Source of the DNA: Gammaproteobacteria bacterium
Lineage (GTDB): Bacteria > Pseudomonadota > Gammaproteobacteria > SG8-11
DNA: 10,078 nt
Reading direction: 5' to 3'
NCBI GenBank assembly: GCA_016200445.1
Contig: JACQEQ010000394.1
Span: forward strand, 1 to 10,078
This document shows, piece after piece, positions 1 through 6,316 of this stretch; position 1 is the stretch's first letter; each line of letters begins with the position of its first letter. A program made the translations under genes and the position numbers. The notes beneath the pieces were generated by a model, which was not told the DNA's origin, ran no database searches, and saw nothing but the letters and a program-made list of their open reading frames with translations.

Positions 1-127
1 CCGAAGGGGTGGGGTGGTTGGTGGAAGTGAAGAGAACTTGGACAAACCACCCCGTCCGCTGCGCGTCCACCCCTCCTCGAACATGAGGAGGGGAGAAAAA
101 TATCACCATCAGGCGCTTTTCGTTGTG
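1..127. repeat. ureB-ureC intergenic region with palindromic element
   Basis: This is the downstream side of ureB on the minus strand; no ureC start or ribosome binding site is visible before the window edge, so the ureB-ureC gap exceeds 127 nt. It holds two inverted repeats: GGGGTGGTT (11-19) with AACCACCCC (45-53), and CCCCTCCTC (70-78) with GAGGAGGGG (85-93) around a 6-nt loop. There is no T-run after the hairpin on the minus strand, so an intrinsic terminator is not supported. The C/T-rich stem preceded by a CCACCCC run resembles abundant dispersed intergenic palindromes of proteobacteria, and similar hairpins recur at 880-902 and 2108-2132. Confidence 0.6.
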
Positions 128-433
128 TTACAACGCGCCTTGCACTTTCCCCTGAAATCCAAACACTACCCGCGTCCCGGCATATTCCACCAACTCCACA
201 TCACGCGTTTGCCCCGGCTCAAAACGTACCGCAGTCCCAGCAGCAATATTCAACCGGTAACCGCGCGCCTTGTCACGCTCGAACACCAACGCGTTATTGG
301 TTTCATAAAAATGGTAATGCGAGCCGACTTGAATCGGCCGGTCGCCGTGGTTGGCCACGGTCAGCGCCACCGTGTTGCGGCCGGTGTTGAGTTCGATGTC
401 GCCGTCCGCTGTGATGATTTCGCCGGGGATCAT
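128..433 (-). CDS. ureB: Urease beta subunit UreB
   Basis: This is the 101-residue urease beta subunit, a cytoplasmic structural chain of the nickel enzyme that hydrolyses urea to ammonia and carbamate. The whole length matches the family: MIPGEI at the start, VGSHYHFYETN near residues 36-46, RGYRLNIAAGTAVRFEPGQ in the middle and the GTRVVFGF...G end. The ATG at 433 has a GAGG ribosome binding site 7 nt upstream. It lies downstream of ureA with a 110-nt gap, wide for an operon in which these genes are often nearly contiguous. The catalytic alpha subunit UreC must lie beyond the left edge. Separate gamma and beta genes (no ureAB fusion) are the usual bacterial arrangement outside Helicobacter. 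Identification is very secure. Confidence 0.97.
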   Translation of the reverse strand: MIPGEIITADGDIELNTGRNTVALTVANHGDRPIQVGSHYHFYETNNALVFERDKARGYRLNIAAGTAVRFEPGQTRDVELVEYAGTRVVFGFQGKVQGAL

Positions 434-463
434 TTTCGTGCCTCAAATGTTGAATGCTTTCCG

Positions 464-529
464 GGAGCGCGGGCTTCCAGCCCGCCTAATTAATTGAAAG
501 AACAAATGCGGCCAGGGTGGCCGCGCTCC
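464..529. repeat. Inverted pair of REP-like hairpins between ureA and ureB
   Basis: Two hairpin units face each other in the 110-nt gap. Unit one is GGAGC (464-468) followed by GCGGGCT-TCC-AGCCCGC (469-485). Unit two, read on the minus strand, is GGAGC (529-525) followed by GCGGCCA-CCC-TGGCCGC (524-508). Both have 7-bp stems and 3-nt loops and share the GGAGCGCGG leader, so they look like diverged copies in opposite orientation, the layout of a REP doublet (BIME/REPIN-like). Function is unknown; it could stabilise or attenuate the ureA-ureB message. Confidence 0.6.
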
Positions 530-543
530 AGCAAAAATCTCAG

Positions 544-846
544 TTACACAATCGGGTTATGCACCGTCACTAGTTTGGTGCCGTCCGGAAACGTAGCCTC
601 TACCTGCACGTCCGGAATTAATTCCGCGATGCCGTCCATCACGTCGTTGCGCGACAGCAGCGTGGCGCCATAGCTCATCAATTCTGCGACGCTGCGCCCG
701 TCGCGCGCACCTTCCAGAATCGCAGCGCTGATGTAGGCGACCGCTTCCGGATAATTTAATTTCAAGCCGCGCGCCTTGCGCCGCTCGGCCAGCAGCCCGG
801 CGGTGAAGATCAGCAACTTGTCTTTTTCGCGCGGCGTCAGTTCCAT
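544..846 (-). CDS. ureA: Urease gamma subunit UreA
   Basis: This is the 100-residue urease gamma subunit, the smallest structural chain of the UreABC heterotrimer. Family hallmarks run from end to end: the MELTPREKDKLLIFTAGLLAERR start, LNYPEAVAYISA around residues 30-40, EGARDGRSVAELM, the DVMDGIAELIPDVQVEATFPDGTKLVTVHNPI end. Length equals the family standard. The start at 846 is preceded by only a weak GGA sequence. It lies 130 nt after ureD and 110 nt before ureB on the same strand. Both gaps carry palindromic elements, which suggests the operon has been invaded by small repeats without breaking its genes. Identification is very secure. Confidence 0.97.
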   Translation of the reverse strand: MELTPREKDKLLIFTAGLLAERRKARGLKLNYPEAVAYISAAILEGARDGRSVAELMSYGATLLSRNDVMDGIAELIPDVQVEATFPDGTKLVTVHNPIV

Positions 847-879
847 GTTGAAATTCCAAAAGATGCGAAACGTAGATTT

Positions 880-902
880 CCTTCCCCCTGCAAGGGGGAA
901 GG
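880..902. repeat. C/T-rich palindrome between ureD and ureA
   Basis: CCTTCCCCC (880-888) pairs with GGGGGAAGG (894-902) around TGCAA; the outer loop bases T and A can also pair. It is followed on the plus strand by a G-rich stretch (909-916). It matches the 2109-2131 element at 22 of 23 positions, so the two are copies of one element. No T-run follows on the operon strand, so it is not a classical terminator, although a strong hairpin here could cause pausing or processing between ureD and ureA. Confidence 0.65.
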
Positions 903-976
903 GCAGGATGGGGGGGTGTTATTTCGCAGTGTACGAGCTTTGTAGTTTTTAAGTTTCATTGAGTGCGAAGAATCAT

Positions 977-1828
977 CTATGTATTCCAAATGCGCGGCAT
1001 CTGCGCCGCTTTGCCCAAATACTCCGGCCGTAAAATTTCCCACGCGCGCTGCAAACACGTGCGCGCGTGTTGCGCGTGGTGGCCAAGATAACGGCAGACT
1101 AGTACGCCGCGCAACTGGGTTGCGGTAAACACACCGTCGCGTTGCAGTGCAGCACACGCTTCACGCAACGTTTCCAGCAACTCGCGCGACAGGTCCAATG
1201 TGGCGCATACCAACACGCCGCTGATGCTGTAACCCGCCCAGCCCCACCTTTGTGTCAACACCGGCGCATTGCCGTGTAGATCGCTGCGGTCGATGAACAA
1301 CGGCGTAGCGTCGCGCCATACTTCCAAACGCTGTTGCCAGGCCCCGTGGGTGAAGGTCTCGTGGTTGACGGGGCGGCCCAGACACACCACCTCCCAGCCG
1401 ATAAAGCGCGCGTCGCGCGCAAGTTCCACACGCGTGCGGCTACGCGCCCAGGCGCTGTTGAATACGATGGTTTCTTGCGGCAGCCATTCCAGGGTTGCGG
1501 CGTTTGCAACCTGCGCGCGCAACATTTGCGCCGCGTAGCGTTCGCCGCTGCGGTAAAACTTAGTGGCGGCAGGTGTTGTCAGCAGGGCTTGCGCACCGGA
1601 GTGCAAGACAAGGTCGATCTGTAATGTATCGCCCCCCACCACGCCGCCGGGGGGATGCAGCAAGTACATATGGCAGGTGCCGTCGGCCTCCGGATAAAAC
1701 GCTTTCTGTACGTGCAGCGGACCGTGGTGCGCACGGTGCGTGAGTACGCTGCGCGCGTCACGCGTGGAAAATTCCAACGCGAGCGACGCATGCCAACCGG
1801 CGCTGGCGCGGGCTGCTGCGAGGGTCAC
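977..1828 (-). CDS. ureD: Urease accessory protein UreD (GTG start)
   Basis: UreD is the scaffold that binds apo-urease and, with UreF and UreG, supports GTP-dependent insertion of the nickel centre. The 283-residue product from GTG 1828 has family motifs in order: WHASLALEF near the N-terminus, LLHPPGGVVGGD around residues 56-67, TTPAATKFYRS, LEWLPQETIVFNSA, and the WEVVCLGRP block. An in-frame ATG exists at 1924, but the extra 32 residues do not look like UreD and would overlap the upstream gene by about 100 nt. GTG 1828 overlaps that gene's TGA stop as GTGA, so translational coupling is likely; no separate Shine-Dalgarno is visible. It sits first among the urease genes in D-A-B order, common in proteobacteria. 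UreE, F and G are not in the window. Confidence 0.94.
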   Translation of the reverse strand: MTLAAARASAGWHASLALEFSTRDARSVLTHRAHHGPLHVQKAFYPEADGTCHMYLLHPPGGVVGGDTLQIDLVLHSGAQALLTTPAATKFYRSGERYAAQMLRAQVANAATLEWLPQETIVFNSAWARSRTRVELARDARFIGWEVVCLGRPVNHETFTHGAWQQRLEVWRDATPLFIDRSDLHGNAPVLTQRWGWAGYSISGVLVCATLDLSRELLETLREACAALQRDGVFTATQLRGVLVCRYLGHHAQHARTCLQRAWEILRPEYLGKAAQMPRIWNT

Positions 1829-2031
1829 TGGATACGCGCGTTGCGCAGACGGTGATTTACATACCAGGCGACGCCGATCACGCACATCGCCAGCCAGAAT
1901 TCCCAACCGAAAAATGCATGCCAAGTAACTTCAGACACGCCAATGTGCGAATGCGGTCCGGGATGGGCGAATGCGGATGCAGTAAAAATGTAAAGCATGG
2001 CGGTAGCAAGCAAACGTAATCTGATGTTCAT
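1825..2031 (-). CDS. Small exported His-rich membrane protein coupled to ureD; possible mini HupE/UreJ relative
   Basis: This 68-residue protein has a signal peptide (residues 1-22, ending TASAFA) predicted to expose a His-rich mature end, HPGPHSH (23-29). One membrane span follows at about 40-58, then a basic tail (NHRLRNARIQ). Its stop overlaps the ureD GTG start, so the genes are probably coupled. An AAGGA lies about 12 nt before the ATG. The mature N-terminus and span line up by eye with the start of HupE/UreJ nickel permeases (about 190 residues, six spans): His38, Gly42, then LAM (47-49) and Gly53. The family's D-H pair in HX5DH is E44-F45 here. It may be a metal-binding accessory or a remnant of a permease; function is unproven. 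Confidence 0.75.
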   Translation of the reverse strand: MNIRLRLLATAMLYIFTASAFAHPGPHSHIGVSEVTWHAFFGWEFWLAMCVIGVAWYVNHRLRNARIQ

Positions 2032-2107
2032 GGCATGCAGATCCTTAGCACTGAAAGTGGAACGAGCTCAAAACTTGAAAACTACCATCCCCAGCGATAT
2101 GGAGCGC

Positions 2108-2132
2108 TCCTTCCCCCGGCAAGGGGGAAGGA
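2108..2132. repeat. C/T-rich palindrome upstream of the 68-residue gene
   Basis: TCCTTCCCCC (2108-2117) pairs perfectly with GGGGGAAGGA (2123-2132) around GGCAA. It lies in the 157-nt gap between the porin stop and the 68-residue gene and is nearly identical to the element at 880-902. It has no T-run on the minus strand. It may sit on the read-through transcript from the porin promoter; no promoter of its own was recognised nearby. Confidence 0.65.
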
Positions 2133-2188
2133 ATCCTCCGTTGTCGCCTTCACGATTAACTAATCGATTTGGTCAACACCTGCATTAC

Positions 2189-2872
2189 TTACTTAACGTC
2201 GAACGGCCATTTGTAAGAGACAACGACATGCGGATCGGTTTGATCACCGCTATAGGAATTTTTGGCGCCGTCACCGCTGGCAAAACTAAGTGTCCAAGTG
2301 AGGTTGTCCACTGGCATGTAGCTAACGTTGAAATCGGTGTATTCCTTAGCGGAATCTTTTTGCATCGTCGAGCCTATATGCGCGCCAAATTTGCCCCACA
2401 TGCCGTCGATGGTGAGATACATGTTTTTCGATTCGTCGGTATTGATAAGTAACTTGGCGCTGACCGGGCCGAACGAGCCGCCGACGTAAAATTCCGAGAT
2501 GTCGGTATCCGAAAGCTTGTCGCTACCAGTATCCGCATTAACCGCATCGGGGTAGATGTACTCAGCGACACCAATATCAATGCCGGCGTCGCCAAATTTC
2601 TTGGCAAAGCCAACGGTGAGATCAGTTTCGGAGCTTCCATCGAATCCGCCTTCGCTTGAAGTCCAAATACCACCATAAACACCACTTTCATGACTGAAGT
2701 TGATATCGCCAGAAACTTGCGGTGCGGGGTTGCTAATGGATAACCCACGCCATAGATACATATTGCTCACAGACACGCTTGCAGAAGTCGCCGAGTAGGC
2801 GGGCAAGGTCGCGCTAACAGCACACAAACCGAGTGCTGCTAAAGTCACATTACGAATTTGCTTCGATTTCAT
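2189..2872 (-). CDS. TorF-family putative porin (Gcw_chp type outer-membrane protein)
   Basis: The 227-residue product has a signal peptide (about residues 1-28, MKSKQIRN basic start, hydrophobic core, PAYSATSA cleavage region). The beta-rich mature protein carries the family's early signature, SVSNMYLWRGLSIS, followed by PQVSGDINF, YGGIWTSS and a WPF end. This fits the TorF/TIGR02001 putative porin family, a small outer-membrane barrel of largely unknown substrate. The start at 2872 is chosen over an in-frame ATG at 2926 because AAGGGAGAG lies just upstream and the signal peptide begins there. It is the first gene of the minus-strand urease block and may admit urea or related solutes, which is inference from position. 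By eye its base composition is less GC-rich than its neighbours. Confidence 0.85.
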   Translation of the reverse strand: MKSKQIRNVTLAALGLCAVSATLPAYSATSASVSVSNMYLWRGLSISNPAPQVSGDINFSHESGVYGGIWTSSEGGFDGSSETDLTVGFAKKFGDAGIDIGVAEYIYPDAVNADTGSDKLSDTDISEFYVGGSFGPVSAKLLINTDESKNMYLTIDGMWGKFGAHIGSTMQKDSAKEYTDFNVSYMPVDNLTWTLSFASGDGAKNSYSGDQTDPHVVVSYKWPFDVK

Positions 2873-2961
2873 TTCTAATCTCTCCCTTCTACCTAGGTTG
2901 TGTTGTTGAATGACGCACGACTGCAAAACAGATGCGTTGCAAACGTGACTGGTGTTGTATC

Positions 2962-2977
2962 AGCATGCGCTGTGCCA
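2962..2977 (-). promoter_or_regulatory. Candidate sigma-54 (-24/-12) promoter for the porin-urease block
   Basis: The minus strand reads TGGCAC-AGCGC-ATGCT, close to the consensus TGGCAC-N5-TTGCW, with the invariant GG and GC doublets at the correct spacing; the main mismatch is A for the first T of the -12 box. It would start transcription around 2950, giving a leader of roughly 80 nt before the porin ATG at 2872. Sigma-54 promoters commonly serve nitrogen-scavenging operons, including urease. This is a single match found by eye. Confidence 0.5.
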
Positions 2978-3064
2978 TACCCCTTTTCCCGTGTGCTTGC
3001 GGAGTTTGCCAGAAAAATTTGGATTGAACAGGGGTCGTAAGCCCCGTCATGGGGCGTGAACCAG

Positions 3065-3172
3065 TTGCGATGCATTGCAAGTGTGCGTGAGTTAGTGTGT
3101 CGCGGTTTGGAACGATGAATTTACATAATCAAGATTTTGTAGCGGTCGCACGGCGTGCAATTTTGCGTTGCA
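3065..3172. promoter_or_regulatory. Two dyads placed like activator (NtrC-type) sites
   Basis: Positions 3065-3080 form a near-perfect 16-nt dyad, TTGCGATGCATTGCAA, with one non-complementary pair. Positions 3156-3172 form TGCAA-N7-TTGCA, a 17-nt dyad with the TGCA-N9-TGCA spacing of the enteric NtrC consensus but lacking its inner CC/GG bases. They lie about 100 and 190 nt upstream of the -24/-12 element, the range expected for sigma-54 enhancer sites. The dyads are plain in the sequence; the NtrC assignment is inference. The rest of 2978-3254 shows no gene. Confidence 0.35.
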
Positions 3173-3254
3173 CTGCATCCGTCCAGTGAAATCAGAACAG
3201 GAGGTTAAAGAGCCATCCAGGTCGTCAGCGAAATACCCGGCTATCCTTGCTTTG

Positions 3255-3464
3255 TTAGCCGCTGCGTTTTTTCTTGGCAAACAGCAGGAACGGCAGCACG
3301 AACGGACCGAGTGCAAAACCGAGAATGGTCCAGTAACGAACTTTCAAGCCACGCTTACGCGCGACCCAGTAGCCAGCCAAGGCGAACGGAATGGAAAACA
3401 GCAGGCTGGTGAAGATCAGCATGGGAAGTTCGGCGACAATGTCGGTAGCGAGTTCAGGTGGCAT
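3255..3464 (-). CDS. Small two-span inner-membrane protein, unknown function
   Basis: This 69-residue protein has two hydrophobic segments, about residues 14-36 and 43-63, joined by the basic loop ARKRGLKVR and ending in the basic tail KKKRSG. The composition fits a hairpin membrane protein with loop and C-terminus in the cytoplasm. A GGAG ribosome binding site lies 7-8 nt before the ATG at 3464, supporting expression. It is divergent from the metallopeptidase gene, with only 37 nt between the starts, so at least one promoter must reach into the opposite gene. It precedes the porin promoter region by about 280 nt and is probably not part of the urease transcript. No family is recognised. Confidence 0.65.
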   Translation of the reverse strand: MPPELATDIVAELPMLIFTSLLFSIPFALAGYWVARKRGLKVRYWTILGFALGPFVLPFLLFAKKKRSG

Positions 3465-3501
3465 GGTCTAGCTCCAGGTAACGAACGTAAGGACAACGAC
3501 A

Positions 3502-5676
3502 ATGATAGGTCGAATTGGAATCACCGTATGCGGTTTGTTTATCAGCGTGGGTGTATCTGCGGCCGAGCCGCTGCATCACGCGCTGCGTATCACGCTGCAA
3601 CCCGAGGCGCACCGATTAGTGGCGCAAGACACCATCACGCTGCCGCGCGGCTTGGCGCACGGTAAGAGTTTTCATTTCAGTTTGCACACGGGACTGGCGC
3701 CGCGCGTGTTGAACGACAAAGCAACCTTGGAGCCGGTGGCGCCTAAAGCCGGTGCGCCGGTAAGTGTCGACACCGAGTACCTGGTCAATCTGGCGCCGGG
3801 CGCGTGGGATATCCAGCTTGAATACAGCGGCGAAATTTTTCATGCACTCAGCGACGAAAGCGCCGAGCTGGCGCGCGGCATGCGCGAGTCCGTCGGCATG
3901 ATCGCCAGCGAAGGCGTATTCCTGAACGGTACGAGCGCGTGGTATCCGCGCTTTGCGGACGAGCTGGTGAGCTTCGCCGTTGAAGTGCGGCTACCGAAAG
4001 ACTGGGATGCCGTCAGTCAAGGCGCGCGCACCCGTCACGAGGTGGACGGCGACGCGCGCGTGGTGCGCTGGGAGGAGCAGCATCCGCAGGATGAAATTTA
4101 TCTGCTCGCCGCGCCGTTCACCGAATACACGCAAACCACAGACGGCGTGGAAGCGCAGGTGTTTCTGCGCACCCCCGACGAAGCACTGGCGCGCAGCTAC
4201 CTCGACGCCACCGTGCGTTACACCAAAATGTATAGTCAACTCCTGGGCCCTTATCCCTATGCCAAATTCGCGCTGGTGGAAAATTTCTGGGAGACCGGCT
4301 TCGGCATGCCGTCGTTCACGTTGCTGGGGTCGAAGGTGTTACGCCTGCCGTTCATCGTCAACTCGTCCTACCCGCACGAGATTTTGCATAATTGGTGGGG
4401 CAACGGCGTGTATGTGGACTACGCGCGCGGCAACTGGTCGGAGGGTTTGACCAGTTATTTGGCCGACCATCTGTTGCAGGAGCAACGCGGCGAAGGCACC
4501 AACTACCGGCGCGCGGCGTTGCAGAAATACACCGACTTCGTCTCCAGCGCGCGCGATTTTCCGCTCACGGAATTTAGATCGCGCCATAGCTCGACCACCG
4601 AAGCGGTCGGCTACGGCAAAACCTTATTGTTGTTTCACATGCTGCGGCGCGAGCTGGGTGATGACGTGTTCGTGCAGGTGTTGCGCGAATTTTATCGCCG
4701 TTTTCAATTCAAGAGCGCCAGCTTCGACGATGTGAAAAGCGTGTTTGCGGAAGTCGCCCAAAAAAATCTCGATGCAAGTTTCGATGCCTGGGTCAAACGC
4801 CCCGGCGCGCCGCAGTTGCGGGTGAGCGCGGCACACGCGCAGCGCGACGGCGACGGTTTTGTGCTCAATGCGCTGGTGGAGCAAACCCAGGCCGATGCGC
4901 CGTTCCCGCTCAATCTGCCGCTCGCCGTGCACCTGCAAGGTGTCGAGACCGCGTACCAGACCACGGTGCGCATGTACGGCAAAAAACTGGAGCTGAAACT
5001 GCGCGTGCCGGCGCGGCCGCTGCGTTTGGATGTGGATCCGGAGTTTGACATTTTTCGGCGGCTGGATCAGGCCGAAATTCCGCCCGCGTTGTCGCAGGTG
5101 TTCGGCGCTGAAAAAATCCTGCTGTTGCTTCCTGCCGAGGCGCCCGCGCCGTTGCGCCAGGCTTACGAACAACTTGCGCAGGCGTGGCGTGCGGCCGAGC
5201 CGGACAAAATCGAAATTAAAACCGACAACGCGTTCAAGGCGTTGCCGAAAAACCGCGCGGTGTGGTTGCTGGGTTGGGAAAATCGCTGGCTCGTAAAACT
5301 GCAACCGGCGTTGCAGGGTTATGCGTTCAAGGTCGACAACGACAGCGCGTCGATCAATGCGCAACGCTACGCGCGTACCGAACATGCGTTGGTGATCAGT
5401 GCGCGTAACCCGTTGAATGCGGAGGTATCGCTGGCGTGGCTGGGGTCGAATAGTCCGCAAACCATAGCAGCACTGGCGCGCAAGTTACCGCATTACGCGC
5501 GCTATAGTTTTCTGGCGTTCCAAAATTCCGACGTGAGCAATACACTCAAAGGCCAATGGCCGGTGGTCGGCTCGCCGTTGTCGCTTGCTGTGCGGCAGGA
5601 CGATGGCGCAAAGATTGTGGCGACAGCGGGGCAGCTTGCGGCGCGCACGGCGTTGGTGCCGGTGGCAGCAAAGTGA
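3502..5676 (+). CDS. Exported M1-family metallopeptidase-like protein
   Basis: This 724-residue protein has a signal peptide (about 1-21, ending VSAAEP), an N-terminal beta domain and a gluzincin catalytic region. Zinc ligands are H292 and H296 in HEILH, with E293 as catalytic base and E314 in NWSEG as third ligand. Y371 in AVGYGK fits the transition-state tyrosine. The segment ENFWETGFGMPSFTLLG occupies the place of the GAMEN exopeptidase motif but differs from it, so aminopeptidase activity is not assured. Second His and third-ligand Glu are 17 residues apart, one fewer than the canonical HEXXH-X18-E. The C-terminal 200 residues are not recognised. A GTAAGGA site precedes the ATG. It probably acts in the periplasm; the substrate is unknown. 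Confidence 0.88.
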   Translation: MIGRIGITVCGLFISVGVSAAEPLHHALRITLQPEAHRLVAQDTITLPRGLAHGKSFHFSLHTGLAPRVLNDKATLEPVAPKAGAPVSVDTEYLVNLAPGAWDIQLEYSGEIFHALSDESAELARGMRESVGMIASEGVFLNGTSAWYPRFADELVSFAVEVRLPKDWDAVSQGARTRHEVDGDARVVRWEEQHPQDEIYLLAAPFTEYTQTTDGVEAQVFLRTPDEALARSYLDATVRYTKMYSQLLGPYPYAKFALVENFWETGFGMPSFTLLGSKVLRLPFIVNSSYPHEILHNWWGNGVYVDYARGNWSEGLTSYLADHLLQEQRGEGTNYRRAALQKYTDFVSSARDFPLTEFRSRHSSTTEAVGYGKTLLLFHMLRRELGDDVFVQVLREFYRRFQFKSASFDDVKSVFAEVAQKNLDASFDAWVKRPGAPQLRVSAAHAQRDGDGFVLNALVEQTQADAPFPLNLPLAVHLQGVETAYQTTVRMYGKKLELKLRVPARPLRLDVDPEFDIFRRLDQAEIPPALSQVFGAEKILLLLPAEAPAPLRQAYEQLAQAWRAAEPDKIEIKTDNAFKALPKNRAVWLLGWENRWLVKLQPALQGYAFKVDNDSASINAQRYARTEHALVISARNPLNAEVSLAWLGSNSPQTIAALARKLPHYARYSFLAFQNSDVSNTLKGQWPVVGSPLSLAVRQDDGAKIVATAGQLAARTALVPVAAK

Positions 5677-5692
5677 ATTAAACAGCTTAGTT

Positions 5693-5743
5693 TGTAGGAG
5701 CAAACCCTCGCCGCGATGATCGCGGCGAGGGTTTGCTCCTACA
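5693..5743. repeat. REP-like perfect palindrome, 25-bp arms
   Basis: The arm 5693-5717 (beginning TGTAGGAGCAAACCC) is an exact reverse complement of 5719-5743, with a single central G. TGTAGGAGC termini with GC-rich inner arms are characteristic of REP sequences in Pseudomonas and relatives, which are mobilised by RAYT transposases. It fills most of the 85-nt gap after the metallopeptidase stop and ends 18 nt before the deaminase ATG. It is likely to form a strong hairpin in RNA; it may reduce read-through or protect the upstream message. No T-run follows. Confidence 0.8.
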
Positions 5744-5761
5744 GCGGAGAGCCTAGCAATA

Positions 5762-6262
5762 ATGGCAAGACTAGCGCACAACACATTCGTCCCCGAGCAC
5801 CGCTTCATGCTCGCAGCCATCGCCCAAGCCGAGCTGGCCCTACCACGCGCGGAGGGCGGGCCGTTCGGCGCATGCATCGTACGCGGTGCTAGCATCATCG
5901 CTTGCGCCAACAACACCGTGCTGCACGAACACGACGCAACCTGCCACGCCGAAGTCAACGCGATCCATATTGCGTCGCGCGCGCTGGGCAACTTCGACTT
6001 GTCCGGCTGCATCATTTACTCCACCACCGAACCCTGCCCGATGTGTTTTTCAGCGATCCATTGGGCGCGCATCGACCGTATTGTTTACGGTACATGCATC
6101 GCCGATGTGCAGCAGCTGGGTTTCAACGAGCTGGCCATCTCCAACCAGCAGCTACGTGCGTTAGGCGGCTCGCCAGTCTTAATCACGGCGGATTTTATGC
6201 GTCCGGAATGCGAGGCATTATTGGCGCGCTGGCAAGCACTCCCCGGTGCGCGCCTGTATTAA
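5762..6262 (+). CDS. Guanine deaminase-like CDA-fold nucleoside/base deaminase
   Basis: This 166-residue cytoplasmic zinc hydrolase belongs to the cytidine deaminase superfamily. Zinc ligands are H62, C92 and C95 (HAEVNAI and EPCPMC), with E64 as proton shuttle. The C-terminal half (CFSAIHWARIDRIVYGT, then a phenylalanine-containing GFNEL segment) is closer to Bacillus-type guanine deaminase than to tRNA adenosine deaminase TadA, so guanine to xanthine plus ammonia is the favoured reaction; another base or nucleoside is possible. A GGAGA lies about 11 nt before the ATG, just after the REP-like palindrome. It may have been co-transcribed with the metallopeptidase. With urease nearby, a role in nitrogen release from purines is conceivable but no other purine catabolic gene is visible. 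Confidence 0.88.
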   Translation: MARLAHNTFVPEHRFMLAAIAQAELALPRAEGGPFGACIVRGASIIACANNTVLHEHDATCHAEVNAIHIASRALGNFDLSGCIIYSTTEPCPMCFSAIHWARIDRIVYGTCIADVQQLGFNELAISNQQLRALGGSPVLITADFMRPECEALLARWQALPGARLY

Positions 6263-6275
6263 CAAAATTACGGGC

Positions 6276-6310
6276 AAAAAAAAGCGCGCTCGAGGGGCTC
6301 AAAGCGCGCT
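6276..6310 (-). terminator. Hairpin plus T-run on the minus strand
   Basis: AGCGCGCT occurs at 6283-6290 and 6303-6310; because it is self-complementary the two copies form a stem, with an inner GAG-GGG-CTC helix (6292-6300). On the minus strand the stem is followed by eight T (6283-6276, the first also ending the stem), the form of an intrinsic terminator. No minus-strand gene runs into it, so it would stop antisense transcription. On the plus strand it lies 20 nt after the deaminase stop but lacks a T-run. Confidence 0.45.
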
Positions 6311-6316
6311 GTTAAG

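Noticed and set aside
14..493. 159-codon plus-strand frame across ureB
   Set aside because: It is antisense to ureB and its palindromic flanks; no ribosome binding site or recognisable protein features.
1829..1924. Upstream ATG extension of ureD
   Set aside because: The extra residues do not resemble UreD and overlap the 68-residue gene; the GTG overlapping its stop is more consistent.
1997..2452. 151-codon plus-strand frame over the porin 3' end
   Set aside because: It covers intergenic repeats and antisense porin sequence and shows no coherent protein pattern.
3465..3501. Search for divergent promoters between the 69-residue gene and the metallopeptidase gene
   Set aside because: The 37-nt gap holds the two ribosome binding sites and no defensible -35/-10 pair.
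4624..5460. 278-codon open frame on the minus strand inside the metallopeptidase gene
   Set aside because: Composition is Arg/Gln-rich without domain character, it is wholly antisense to a well-supported gene, and long antisense frames are expected in GC-rich coding DNA.
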